DNA of 58,272 nucleotides from an uncultured Rhizobiaceae group bacterium. GTDB taxonomy: Bacteria > Pseudomonadota > Alphaproteobacteria > Rhizobiales > Rhizobiaceae. The stretch covers positions 1 to 58,272 of the forward strand of contig CALIOE010000070.1 in the NCBI GenBank assembly GCA_938044775.1, in the 5' to 3' direction. Below, one piece after another: positions 25,850 through 34,980 of the stretch. The notes below the pieces were generated by a model, which was given only the letters and a program-made list of their open reading frames with translations, ran no database searches and was not told where the DNA came from. A program made the translations under genes and the position numbers. Position 1 is the stretch's first letter. The number at the start of each line of letters is the position of its first letter.

Positions 25850-27313
25850 CTAGAAGGCGGGCGGAATTTTTTTGCCGCCCCGCTCCACTGTGATCCACCG
25901 AGTTTCAGTGAAATTTTCCATGCCCCAGCGTCCGCCGTAACGACCGACGCCGGAGGACTTCGCGCCGCCAAATGGGGCATTGGGTTCGTCATTGATGGGT
26001 GAACAATTGATGTGAGACATGCCGGTTTGCAGCCCTTCCGCGATAGCTAGCCCGCGCTGTTCGTTCGACGTGCAGACTCCGGACGAAAGGCCGTAGGGCG
26101 TGTCGTTGGCAATCGCGATCGCTTCAGCGTCCGTGCGAAACGGAATTACCGGAGCAACCGGTCCAAAGGTTTCGTTTTGGTAGACAAGCATATCGGGAGT
26201 CACGCCTGTCAGGATTGTTGCTTCCACATAGCGGCCATCCACCTTGCCACCGACTTCGGCTTTTGCGCCTTTTGCGAGGGCATCTTCGATCTGCTCTTTG
26301 ACCATCGCCGCCTGCTTGTCGTTGATCAGCGGGCCGATGACGTGGTCGTTGCTTTTCAGAGGATCGCCAACTTTCAGTTTCGAGGCACGTTCGCGAAATT
26401 TCCGCATAAAGGGTTCGTAGATTTTCTCGTGTACGAGCAGCTTTTCGACGCTCATGCAGATCTGGCCCTGATGCATGAAGGAGCCGAAATTGGCGAGCTG
26501 CGCCGCGTGGTCGAGATCGGCATCTTCGCAAATTATGAGCGCGTCCTTGCCGCCGAGTTCAATGCAGCATTTCTTCAGGTGAGCTCCGGCTTTAGCGGCG
26601 ATTGAGCGGCCAACGGCAGTTGATCCTGTGAAACAAATACCCTTGACCGCTGGGTTTTCGATCAGCTCGTCACCCACGGCTCCGACATTGTCGCGGGAGC
26701 ATGTCACTACATTGAACACCCCAGCAGGCAAGCCAACGGCATCGCAAACTTCAGCAAAGAACAGACCGCCGCAATACGGCGTTTCTTCCGAGGGTTTTAA
26801 TACAATCGTGTTGCCCGCAACGAGTGGAAAGGCGAACTGGCGGGCCGACAGAAGCGCCGGCACGTTCCATGGACTGATGACCGCAACCACACCCATGGGG
26901 CGGCGGATGGCGATCGACATTTTCCCGCTGGCGGATGGCAACACTTCGCCAATGTTGCCGTAGGCGGCACCGGCAGCGGATTTGAAAATTTCCTGCAATG
27001 CGTTGGCCTCATGGACACCTTTGCCGAACCAACCCCCGCCTTCACCCTGAACGGCCTTGATGAGATCGTCCCTTCGCCGCTCAATTTCAGCCGCGATCTT
27101 CAACATGTAGTCGACACGTTCGGTGAACGGCAAAGCAGCCCAGTCCGCAAAAGCAGAATGGGCACTTTCAATGGCCTTCTTTGTGTCACTCAAGTCGGCG
27201 TCGTCGACAGAAGCCCACAATGAACCGTCCGCCGGATTAAGACTTTCAAACTTGCGGGAAGCGCGTGTCCACCGACCGCCTGAGTAAAAGCCTTTTGGTT
27301 CGTAATATCCCAT
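25850..27313 (-). CDS. aldehyde dehydrogenase, vanillin/benzaldehyde type
   Basis: The 487-residue enzyme is a complete NAD(P)-dependent aldehyde dehydrogenase: SPWNVP (147-152), FTGSTAVG, the general-base Glu252 in CIELGGKD and the nucleophile Cys286 in GQICMS, then ETFGPVAPV. Overall it resembles vanillin and salicylaldehyde dehydrogenases more than betaine-aldehyde types. It would oxidise an aromatic aldehyde to the acid, the step following the neighbouring SDR. It starts directly at the end of livF with no spacer, so it is part of the same transcript as the ABC importer. Confidence 0.9.
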   Translation of the reverse strand: MGYYEPKGFYSGGRWTRASRKFESLNPADGSLWASVDDADLSDTKKAIESAHSAFADWAALPFTERVDYMLKIAAEIERRRDDLIKAVQGEGGGWFGKGVHEANALQEIFKSAAGAAYGNIGEVLPSASGKMSIAIRRPMGVVAVISPWNVPALLSARQFAFPLVAGNTIVLKPSEETPYCGGLFFAEVCDAVGLPAGVFNVVTCSRDNVGAVGDELIENPAVKGICFTGSTAVGRSIAAKAGAHLKKCCIELGGKDALIICEDADLDHAAQLANFGSFMHQGQICMSVEKLLVHEKIYEPFMRKFRERASKLKVGDPLKSNDHVIGPLINDKQAAMVKEQIEDALAKGAKAEVGGKVDGRYVEATILTGVTPDMLVYQNETFGPVAPVIPFRTDAEAIAIANDTPYGLSSGVCTSNEQRGLAIAEGLQTGMSHINCSPINDEPNAPFGGAKSSGVGRYGGRWGMENFTETRWITVERGGKKIPPAF

Positions 27314-28573
27314 CTACTTCTCCTTCACTCGCATCAGTTCGCCGCCAGGCGCGCGTCGATACACTTCGAGTTTCGTTCGGCGGAAGACCGGAATTTTTGG
27401 CAGGTTTTCATCGTCAACTACAGGGTGGATATTGATGTGGCCGTGGCTCGGTATTTCGTTGCTGGTGGAGTGTCTGGATTTTTGCGCCTCATTGGCTGCT
27501 GTTTCGAAGTCAGCAAGCAATTTTTGCACGTCGGAGTTGCCAGAGGGCATCGAAGTTCCGTGGATTGCACCTGTCGTGCTGGCCGCTGGCGTGTTGGATA
27601 GGCGGGGCGCCGAAGCACTGGATACGGAAACATGTTGCTTGACTGCAATGTCGGAAGCGCGATCGACCAGCGATCCGATATCGATGCCCGCCACTTGCTC
27701 ACGCACCCCGGAGAGCTCGCCGGCAGGAAGCGGCTGAATGTATCTTTGTGGTGACGCCGATGGCGGCGCGGTTTGTAGTGTGCGGTCTGCCTCATCGGGC
27801 GTGATGATATGCGTTTTGATCTTGGGTTTGCCGTGGGTATTTGTTGGTGAAGCCGCTCCTCGCGCACCGCCGAGATAAGCTGTTTGAACAGCGGGATCGT
27901 CCATCATATTCTTCGCGGTGTCTTCGCTGGTGATCGTGCCGTTTTCCAGCAAATAGGCCCGATCAGATATCGCAAGCGACTGCTTTGCGTTCTGCTCCAC
28001 CATCAAAACGCCGATGCCGGTATCGCGAATGTGCGAAAGGTTCTGAAACAATTCCTTGCACAGCAGGGGAGAAAGGCCAAGTGACGGCTCGTCGAGCATA
28101 AGTATCTTTGGATTGGCCATTATGGCACGGCCAATGGCCACCATCTGTTGCTCGCCTCCCGACATGGTTCTGGCCACCTGTCCTGCGCGTTCTTTCAGCT
28201 TTGGAAAAAGCTCGTAGACGCGGGAAAGGTTTTTCTCCTGATGCACCCGCGCTTCCGTCGCATGGGCACCGAGCATGAGGTTTTCGGCGACCGTTAAGTC
28301 ACCGAAAATTCCACGGCCTTCCGGCACGAAGGATATGCCACGCACGACGATCACCTCAGCCGGCAGCCCCGTCAGGTCCGCTCCGTCGAGCTGCACATTG
28401 CCCTGAACCTTGCCTTCGCTGGTGCCGGCAATCGCTTTCAGCAGTGAGCTCTTGCCGGCGCCATTTGCACCCAGAATGACGACGATTTCGCCTGCATCCA
28501 CACGTACTGCGGCATCTTCCAGGGCGCGGTGTGCGCCATATATGACCGATATGCCTGAGACGTCCAACATCAC
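27314..28573 (-). CDS. livF: branched-chain-type ABC importer ATPase LivF with long C-terminal extension
   Basis: Residues 1-238 form a complete LivF: Walker A GANGAGKSS, the motif SFVPEGRGIFGDLTVAENL, signature MSGGEQQMVAIGRAI, Walker B ILMLDEP and the closing TAYLGG. Normal LivF proteins end here. This one continues for about 180 residues (240-419) with a Pro/Ser/Thr-rich linker, a possible helix around DVQKLLADFETAANEAQ and a positively charged end (FRRTKLEVYRRAPGGELMRVKEK). No known domain is recognised in the extension. The start is GTG 28573 or ATG 28570, overlapping the livG stop. It powers the LivHM permease. Confidence 0.9.
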   Translation of the reverse strand: MMLDVSGISVIYGAHRALEDAAVRVDAGEIVVILGANGAGKSSLLKAIAGTSEGKVQGNVQLDGADLTGLPAEVIVVRGISFVPEGRGIFGDLTVAENLMLGAHATEARVHQEKNLSRVYELFPKLKERAGQVARTMSGGEQQMVAIGRAIMANPKILMLDEPSLGLSPLLCKELFQNLSHIRDTGIGVLMVEQNAKQSLAISDRAYLLENGTITSEDTAKNMMDDPAVQTAYLGGARGAASPTNTHGKPKIKTHIITPDEADRTLQTAPPSASPQRYIQPLPAGELSGVREQVAGIDIGSLVDRASDIAVKQHVSVSSASAPRLSNTPAASTTGAIHGTSMPSGNSDVQKLLADFETAANEAQKSRHSTSNEIPSHGHINIHPVVDDENLPKIPVFRRTKLEVYRRAPGGELMRVKEK

Positions 28574-29301
28574 TCGTCCCCCAGATAGGCTTGGATGACA
28601 TCCTTGTCCGACAGGACTTGGGACGGTGTGCCCTCAGCGATTTTCGTGCCGGAGTTCATAACCACACAACGGTCGCACAGAGAGCGGATGGCGTCCATGA
28701 CATGTTCAACGAGAATGATGGTGCGGCCTTCCTTGCGAAGCTGCGAAACCAGATCGATTCCGATTTGAAGCTCCGTCGGATTTAGGCCCGCAAGCCATTC
28801 ATCGAGTAACAACACCCGTGGTTCGCCAGCCAGCGCGCGGGCCAGTTCGAGGCGTTTTTGGTCGATATAGGTGAGCGTGGAAGTGGGCTGGTGCATCTGT
28901 TCGTCAAGTCCCAGACGTTCGAGCAGTTCTTCAGCCTGATGCCACGCCTGATGACCCCATTGGCGATGATGACCGAAAGCGGAGCCGGCCATGACGTTTT
29001 CGATGATCGACAATCCGGGCAGAATGCGCACAAGCTGGAAAGTCCGCGCCACGCCAGCACGGGATATCTGGTGAGCGGGCAGCGTCGACAGTCTGCGGCT
29101 CTGCATCGAGATCGTTCCACCGGTCACCTTCAACGCGCCGGAAATCAGGTTCATGATCGTCGTCTTACCGGATCCGTTTGGTCCAATCAGGCCGAGCACT
29201 TCATGCTCCTTGACGTCAAAACTGACATTGTTGACCGCCACCAGACCGCCGAAACGCTTCGTAACATCTTTGACCTGTAAAAGCGTCCGCCCCGTCGTCA
29301 T
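28570..29301 (-). CDS. livG: branched-chain-type ABC importer ATPase LivG
   Basis: The 243-residue ATPase has Walker A GPNGSGKTT, the LivG-specific GVARTFQLVRILPGLSIIENV, signature-region LTYIDQKRLELARALAGEP, Walker B VLLLDEW and a switch His in VEHVMD. The signature is YIDQKRLE rather than LSGGQ, as is common in LivG. Walker B ends in DEW instead of DEP, a mild variation. The ATG at 29301 overlaps the livM stop in ATGA; an upstream extension would overlap livM by 135 bases and is rejected. Together with LivF it energises import. Confidence 0.92.
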   Translation of the reverse strand: MTTGRTLLQVKDVTKRFGGLVAVNNVSFDVKEHEVLGLIGPNGSGKTTIMNLISGALKVTGGTISMQSRRLSTLPAHQISRAGVARTFQLVRILPGLSIIENVMAGSAFGHHRQWGHQAWHQAEELLERLGLDEQMHQPTSTLTYIDQKRLELARALAGEPRVLLLDEWLAGLNPTELQIGIDLVSQLRKEGRTIILVEHVMDAIRSLCDRCVVMNSGTKIAEGTPSQVLSDKDVIQAYLGDE

Positions 29302-30221
29302 GCTCGCATCCTTGACCAGTATTTCTCGATCAGGCCGGCAAAGCCATTGGGGATGAAATAGACAATCAACAGAAAGGCGATACCGAGGAACAGGGTTGTT
29401 GAATTGGGGAAGCTGATTGTGATCGCTTCCCAAATCAGCGTAAACGGAATGACACCGACAAGCGGCCCCCAGAGTCGGTGGGCGCCGCCCAGCAGTGCCA
29501 TAATCACGACAAGAAAGCTTAGTTCCGGCGAAAAAACCTGATTGGGCTCAATGTAGGAATAGCGTGGCGCAATGATGACACCGACAAGGGCGCCAAAGAA
29601 GCCGGTCGTGGTGAACAGGATGACCTTGGATAGTGCTGTGTTGATTCCCACATGCTTGGCCACTTCCTCATCGTTGCCGATGATTTTCAACGCGAAGCCC
29701 AACCGGTTGCGTGACAGCCACCAGCCGAAAAGAAAGATCGCAAGACAGACGGCAAGCAGCATCCAGTAAATATGATCTTCCGTGAAATCGGTGAGCACGT
29801 AGAGGCCGCGTGAGCCGAGAAAATTGTTCTGCACCCAGGACACGAGGTTGCGGATCATTTCCGCCAGGCCCAGCGTAAAAATCACGAAATAGACGCCGGA
29901 AAGACGCAGCGTCGCGAAGCCAATCAGCGCAGCCACGACGGCGGAAACGATCGGCGCGATGAACAACATCAACCAAAAAGACAATTGATAGTCACTCATG
30001 GCCGTGGCGACGAGGTATCCGCCAATGCCAAAGAACGCGCCACTTGCGAGAGATATGTAGTGGGTCGGGCCTGAAAAGAGTGCCCAGCTTGTTGCGAGCG
30101 CCGTATACATCGCGATCGTTACGGCAATCGACATCCAGTAGCCGTCCGCCACATACGGTACCAGTGCCGCCACAATAAATAAGACGGCCCCGACAACAGG
30201 CCCGACCCAGCGCGCTTCCAT
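29298..30221 (-). CDS. livM: branched-chain-type ABC importer permease LivM
   Basis: The 307-residue inner-membrane protein has about nine hydrophobic segments and the LivM hallmark between them: NEEVAKHVGINTALSKVILFTTTGFFGALVG, the loop that contacts LivG/F. It shares its first base with the end of livH, so the two are coupled. In this cluster the importer likely brings in an aromatic acid rather than an amino acid, since many Liv-type systems carry aromatic compounds. Confidence 0.93.
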   Translation of the reverse strand: MEARWVGPVVGAVLFIVAALVPYVADGYWMSIAVTIAMYTALATSWALFSGPTHYISLASGAFFGIGGYLVATAMSDYQLSFWLMLFIAPIVSAVVAALIGFATLRLSGVYFVIFTLGLAEMIRNLVSWVQNNFLGSRGLYVLTDFTEDHIYWMLLAVCLAIFLFGWWLSRNRLGFALKIIGNDEEVAKHVGINTALSKVILFTTTGFFGALVGVIIAPRYSYIEPNQVFSPELSFLVVIMALLGGAHRLWGPLVGVIPFTLIWEAITISFPNSTTLFLGIAFLLIVYFIPNGFAGLIEKYWSRMRA

Positions 30222-31084
30222 TACACTGACCTCCGCCCGAACAGACCCTGCGGCCTGAACAGGAGTACCAGCAGGAAGATGAAATAGGCAGCGACAAGAG
30301 TAAGACCTGGATCGACAAGCGTCGCGACTGCGGTTTCGACAATGCCCAGAATCAAGGCTGCGATGATCGCACCGCGAATATCACCCACGCCGCCCATTAT
30401 GACGATGATCAGGGCCTTCATCGTGAAGATCACGCCGATTGAAGCGTCGAGCGTTATGAAAGTGGAGATCAGAACACCGCCAGCGGTTGCGATGGCACCG
30501 CCCAGAGCAAAAGTCAGCGCGCTGACCCTATCGACATTGATACCCACAAGACGGGCGGATTCTGCATTCACCGCGACGGCACGAACCGCCGTCCCGCTGC
30601 GCGTATGTCTGAGCCAGAGGAACAGGCACGCGCCGATTACCACCGCAATCAGAAAAGCGACCAATCTGTTCTGGGCGACTGTCGTGCCAAGAATTTCGAT
30701 CGGATTGGCGAGGAAGGAATATGTGAAATAGGCACCATGTATCGACACCATGATGCCAACCAGAGCGAACGAAATGCCAAAGGTCGCGAGGATGGAGTCG
30801 ACTTCCAATTGTCCCTGACTCTTTGCCCGCCTGACGAGGGGACGCAGCAGAATCTTGTAAATCAGCCAATTGCCGAAAAACGACAGAGGCACCGCCACCA
30901 GCAAGGTGACCAGCGGCGAAATCTGATAGGCCGTGAAAGACCAGAACGCCGCCAGCGCTCCGAGCACAATCATCTCACCGTTGGCGAGATTCATGATGCG
31001 CGCGACGCCATATTGCAGGTTCAGCCCCATTGCGATCAGCGCATAGGTGCCGGCCAGCAGCAATCCGGAAACAAAAATATCCAT
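30221..31084 (-). CDS. livH: branched-chain-type ABC importer permease LivH
   Basis: The 287-residue permease has eight hydrophobic segments and typical LivH sequences: GLNLQYGVARIMNLANGEMIVLGA at the N-terminus and GTAVRAVAVNAESARLVGINVDRVSALTFALGGAIA in the EAA-like cytoplasmic loop. It follows the binding-protein gene after 58 bases and is the first of four tightly overlapping transporter genes. Confidence 0.93.
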   Translation of the reverse strand: MDIFVSGLLLAGTYALIAMGLNLQYGVARIMNLANGEMIVLGALAAFWSFTAYQISPLVTLLVAVPLSFFGNWLIYKILLRPLVRRAKSQGQLEVDSILATFGISFALVGIMVSIHGAYFTYSFLANPIEILGTTVAQNRLVAFLIAVVIGACLFLWLRHTRSGTAVRAVAVNAESARLVGINVDRVSALTFALGGAIATAGGVLISTFITLDASIGVIFTMKALIIVIMGGVGDIRGAIIAALILGIVETAVATLVDPGLTLVAAYFIFLLVLLFRPQGLFGRRSV

Positions 31085-31142
31085 GGGTTCTTACCGCTCA
31101 ATCGCAGGGCCGCTTTGGCCCCGCGATCAAGTACTCAGCCGT

Positions 31143-32354
31143 CTAGTTCCAGCCACCTTTTGCGATGACCGGGAGGGCACCGTCGACATTGACCGAAGAC
31201 ACGCCGTGGAACACACCGTCCTGCCATTGGCCAACTGTCCAGAACTTGTTCGAGAACTGGTTCTCGAATTTGATATCACCCATGATCGTGTCGAACGTAT
31301 TGTCCTTGATATACTGAGTAACCGCCTCCTTATCCAAGGAGCCGACACCTTCGATGGCCTGTTCGAGGATTTGCAGCGACACGTAGGTGTTGGCGGATGC
31401 CCAGTAGTCGGCGTCCTTACCCGTGATCTCTTTGTGCGCAGCGCGATAGGCCTGCATTTTGTCAGAACTCACATTAACACCACCGGCGCCGAGAACACCG
31501 TTGATCTTCGATCCGAACTTTCCGCCAAATGCCGGGAAGCAGGTAGCCACTGCCGAATAATAGGCTTTGACATCGAGGTTCTCGATGATGGCCTGTTCCG
31601 CGAGGGCAAACGTGTCCGGCGGATAAGACCAGGCAACAAATGCGTCAGGGTTGGAAGCCTTGGCTCCCTTCATGACAGGCGAAAGGTCCGGCGTGCCGAG
31701 CGGGTAAGACTTGTCATAGACAATCTCGAACCCCGCTTCCTTGAACAGCGGACGGGCCGCATCCGCCAGTTCAATGCCAAAAGCATCGGCCACGTTCACC
31801 ATTGCTATCTTGTTGCCGATCTTTCCGTCGTTTTTCATTTTGACAAGAATATCGCGAACACCTTCGGCAAAGGAAGTCGTCGTTCCCAGGGTGAAAAAGA
31901 GGTTCGGATAGCGTTGTGTCAGTTCTTCGATTTTGTCCGAAATGGCGCTGACTGCAATCTGCGGATATCCGTATTTTGCGTAGATCGGCGCGGCTGCAAT
32001 GTTGAAGCCGGTACCAAATGGCGCGACGATGAAGTCGACCTTATCCTGCGTTGCCAGACGCTGGACGGCCTTGATGTGCTCGGCCGGATTGGTCTTGTCG
32101 TCATATTCGATCAGTTCGATTTTCTTCTGACCGTCTTTAAGCTTGAGGCCGCCGCGGGCGTTCACCTGCTTCACCCACAATTCCACATTCGGCCACTGCG
32201 TTACAACGGCGCCGCCAGCCAGCGGCCCAGTCTTCGGCGCAACAGCGCCGATCTTCACCGTATCAGCCGCATGTGCGCCCAAAGTCATCGTCAAGCCTAC
32301 GGCGGCAGCCATTGCCGTCGATGCGCAGACTTTCAAGAGTGTTCTTCTTATCAT
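31143..32354 (-). CDS. periplasmic substrate-binding protein of Liv-type ABC importer
   Basis: The 403-residue protein begins with a signal peptide (MIRRTLLKVCASTAMAAAV..., cut after AHA) and then DTVKIGAVAPKTGPLAGGAV, the normal start of a type I periplasmic binding protein (Peripla_BP_6). GGGAG is well placed before the ATG at 32354; a longer frame to 32552 has no signal peptide at its start. It delivers the ligand to LivHM. Ligand type cannot be read directly, but the operon encodes aromatic alcohol and aldehyde dehydrogenases. Confidence 0.92.
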   Translation of the reverse strand: MIRRTLLKVCASTAMAAAVGLTMTLGAHAADTVKIGAVAPKTGPLAGGAVVTQWPNVELWVKQVNARGGLKLKDGQKKIELIEYDDKTNPAEHIKAVQRLATQDKVDFIVAPFGTGFNIAAAPIYAKYGYPQIAVSAISDKIEELTQRYPNLFFTLGTTTSFAEGVRDILVKMKNDGKIGNKIAMVNVADAFGIELADAARPLFKEAGFEIVYDKSYPLGTPDLSPVMKGAKASNPDAFVAWSYPPDTFALAEQAIIENLDVKAYYSAVATCFPAFGGKFGSKINGVLGAGGVNVSSDKMQAYRAAHKEITGKDADYWASANTYVSLQILEQAIEGVGSLDKEAVTQYIKDNTFDTIMGDIKFENQFSNKFWTVGQWQDGVFHGVSSVNVDGALPVIAKGGWN

Positions 32355-32701
32355 GGTGTTCTCCCTGAATTCATACTTTTGCAGCTCCTCCCACAGGGCC
32401 ACGAGGCGTAAAGCCTTGCATCTGAAAGGACATCTGACAATCAGCCGAATGAAATAAGTCGGGCAAGATCTGTGAGACAGCTGCGAGGCGTGACACGTGT
32501 GGTGCCACCTGCTGATTCTGTTCCAAAACTGGTCCATCCTGTTCTTGAGCAAATGGCGGAGAAGAAAGGCCAGATCCCGCGAACGATGGTGTTAAGCGGC
32601 AAGTCATTGGCAAGGCCCTTCACGACGAAAACATTTAGTCCCACGGGTTCGGTTGGCAGGTTAAGTTTTTGTCGTCGCCTGCCAGCGTCGCCAGACACCG
32701 G
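32355..32701. promoter_or_regulatory. 347-base non-coding stretch upstream of the importer operon
   Basis: I see no credible gene here. It should hold the promoter of the importer-dehydrogenase operon. The only structure noted is an 8-bp palindrome ACACGTGT (32493-32500), about 140 bases before the binding-protein start. No terminator with a T-run is evident for the gene at 32702. Confidence 0.35.
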
Positions 32702-33577
32702 TTATTGCAAGTAGGAGACCACCGCATCCTCATAAACACCCGATCCCATCGCATCTTCGGGGAAGATGTTGCGCTCAGAAATCCAGGCGAAAGAATCGTC
32801 GAAAACCTCTTTCGTATAGGGTTCGAAGACAATGCGCTCTCCTGGACCCCAGCGGCGGGTGTCGATCTCGGCGAGATACTTTTCGGGGAATTCATTGCGG
32901 TAGTGGTGGGTGTACAGCTCGGGCCGAAGATCGATATCGCGCTGTGCTTTTCTGAGCGCTCGGTAATATTTCTGCACATCTTCCGGATCTGCATCATGAT
33001 TGACCGATCCCGCGATCATGAATGTGGAGTCGATGATTTTGCGGAATCCCAGTTGCTCGGCGAAATAGTACGGCCCGCTGAAAAGAGCAGCGGCCTGCAC
33101 TTCGCCCTCGATCAAACGTTCCATGCGCCCGAACAACATGCCGTCGCCGAAAGCCAGATTTATCTGGTCGCCCGGCATGTATTGCTCCAGCACCTGGATC
33201 GTCGAGTAGTGGCTTCCCGACTGATAGCCGACGGATATCGGAACTCCGGCAAGGTCTTCCGGCGACTTGATGGGTGAGTCCGCGGGCACAAAAATTCCCG
33301 AAGGCGAGACAGAGTAGGCGTCCCCATACAGTTTGGCGTGACCCACCGAAGCTGCAACGTTTACCGTCCAGTGACACGCACAGTTGACGCTGGCTTCTCT
33401 GCCCTTCTCCAGGCTCTGGAAAGCACCAACCTTGTCTGCGGTTTTGTGATGCTGACCGTCGGTCGCGCGGATGAATTCCCTAAATTCATAGTCGAGCCCC
33501 TCTTGCGCGAAATAGTTTTTCTCTTCTGCCACCCATTCGTGCAGCCTGAAATGCGCTTCGATCAGAAATTTGCTCAT
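32702..33577 (-). CDS. NMT1/SsuA-like protein without signal peptide
   Basis: The 291-residue protein has the type II periplasmic-binding fold of the NMT1/THI5 and SsuA group: LHEWVAEEKNYFAQEGLDYEF at the start, PADSPIKSPEDLAGVPISVGYQSGSHYSTIQVLEQY in the middle and ERNIFPEDAMGSGVYEDAV at the end. There is no signal peptide or lipobox: the chain begins MSKFLIEAHFRLHEW. It may be a cytoplasmic ligand-binding protein or an enzyme; members of this superfamily include THI5 and 4,5-dihydroxyphthalate decarboxylase-like proteins. A cysteine/histidine cluster NCACHWTVN lies near residue 65. It is divergent from a LysR gene and shares strand with the importer operon. Confidence 0.75.
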   Translation of the reverse strand: MSKFLIEAHFRLHEWVAEEKNYFAQEGLDYEFREFIRATDGQHHKTADKVGAFQSLEKGREASVNCACHWTVNVAASVGHAKLYGDAYSVSPSGIFVPADSPIKSPEDLAGVPISVGYQSGSHYSTIQVLEQYMPGDQINLAFGDGMLFGRMERLIEGEVQAAALFSGPYYFAEQLGFRKIIDSTFMIAGSVNHDADPEDVQKYYRALRKAQRDIDLRPELYTHHYRNEFPEKYLAEIDTRRWGPGERIVFEPYTKEVFDDSFAWISERNIFPEDAMGSGVYEDAVVSYLQ

Positions 33578-33667
33578 GGGTCCCTCCGTTTGGTTTCCTC
33601 ACGGCCCGCCCTCCGGCAAAGGCTCTTGTGTGGCAGGCTCGCACTTTAGCATGCATAGACCAATCCC

Positions 33668-33698
33668 ATAACACTGATATATGTTATCGAACAATTCG
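33668..33698. promoter_or_regulatory. candidate LysR operator
   Basis: ATAACA-N8-TGTTAT (33668-33687) is a perfect 6-bp inverted repeat containing a T-N11-A core, the usual LysR-type site. A second small repeat, CGAA-N3-TTCG (33688-33698), adjoins it. Both lie between the divergent LysR and NMT1-like genes, close to the LysR start, as expected for autoregulation. Confidence 0.55.
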
Positions 33699-33725
33699 AT
33701 GACCATGAAATGATGAAGGCATAGC

Positions 33726-34634
33726 GTGATGAGAGATAAGCTGCGCGGAATCGATTTTGCGGCGCTGGAAACGTTGCAGCTGGTTTACCGGCGAAAGTCG
33801 TTCACTGCTGCAGCGGAGGAATTGAACATTAAGCAATCGTCCGTCAGTTACACGATAGAACGGCTGCGCAAGGCTTTCGCCGACCCACTGTTCGTTCGTC
33901 AGGGTAACGGAATATCCGCTACTGAACGGTGCATCGAGATAGTGGAGGCTGCCGAAAGCATTCTCGGCACGATCGAGCAAGCTGCTCTGCCATCACAATT
34001 CGATCCGCTATCAATTCAGGCCTCTGTAACGATCTCTGCGACATATCTGTCGCGTTCGATCCTAATGCCGCAATTCGTCCGTGAATTACGCGAGGAGGCG
34101 CCCGGCATTTCGATAGAGCTTATCACCGGCTTCACCGATGCCGGCGAACAACTGCTCGCTGGAAGAGCCGATCTTGCCCTGTCACCCGTTGCGATCGATG
34201 AGAGTGGAATACACGGGAAATTCCTGTTCGAGGATCCGTATTTTTGCCTTATGGATCGCAAAAACCAGTTGACGAGAAGCGAATTGACACCAGAGAGTTT
34301 TGCTGCCGCCTCGCACCTGATCATACATTACGGCCAGAAATGGAGACCGATTTACCGAAACGTCCTTCAAAGCCGCGGTCTGAAAATGCAGGTCACCATG
34401 AGCACCCCGGATCCCGAAGACGTTAAATTGTTCATCCCGGGGACGGATCTCGTCGTCGCCATGCCTTCAAGAATTGCTCAACAATTTGCGACCGGGTTGT
34501 ATATGTGTCCATGCCCGGTTCCTGCTATCGCTGAGCTTAACATGTATTGGCCCGCCAGACTTAACCAGTCCCCACTCCACACCTGGCTTCGCGACAAAGT
34601 CGTTCGGTTAGCAACAGAGCTGCCGGACATCTAG
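33726..34634 (+). CDS. LysR-family transcriptional regulator
   Basis: The 302-residue protein has an N-terminal winged helix-turn-helix (about 10-70: FAALETLQLVYRRKSFTAAAEELNIKQSSVSYTIERLRKAF) and a C-terminal effector-binding domain (about 95-295). It probably senses an aromatic ligand or metabolite and controls the divergent NMT1-like gene and perhaps the importer and dehalogenase genes. GAAGG precedes GTG 33726 and ATG 33729, either of which may be the start. No second regulator is present in the cluster. Confidence 0.9.
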   Translation: MMRDKLRGIDFAALETLQLVYRRKSFTAAAEELNIKQSSVSYTIERLRKAFADPLFVRQGNGISATERCIEIVEAAESILGTIEQAALPSQFDPLSIQASVTISATYLSRSILMPQFVRELREEAPGISIELITGFTDAGEQLLAGRADLALSPVAIDESGIHGKFLFEDPYFCLMDRKNQLTRSELTPESFAAASHLIIHYGQKWRPIYRNVLQSRGLKMQVTMSTPDPEDVKLFIPGTDLVVAMPSRIAQQFATGLYMCPCPVPAIAELNMYWPARLNQSPLHTWLRDKVVRLATELPDI

Positions 34635-34792
34635 TTTGGGGAGTTTCTGAAGCAGGCATTTGCACCCGCGATTTGACATTGCAGTGCGGCGAAAACGGGT
34701 TCTGGGTCATCCGGTTATCGGCGGTCGCAGGGCGTTCGGCGGACAAACTGCATTTGGAGCGATTGAATAAGGGACGAAGCTGCTAAGATAAT

Positions 34793-34869
<77 letters not shown>

Positions 34870-34980
34870 TTGAGGTCAGACATAAACGGGCTTTGGCCGT
34901 GCGGCAAGGGGTGATTTCCGGCGTCTGAGACTGTGATCAGTGCAAGGCTGAACACGACGCCAAATCCCTTCTGATCTCCG

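Noticed and set aside
31047-32411. 454-codon open frame antisense to the Liv-type binding protein
   Set aside because: The minus-strand product has a signal peptide and family match; the plus frame has none.
32441-32714. Short frames on both strands between the binding protein and the NMT1-like gene
   Set aside because: They lack ribosome binding sites and family features; the stretch is better read as a promoter region.
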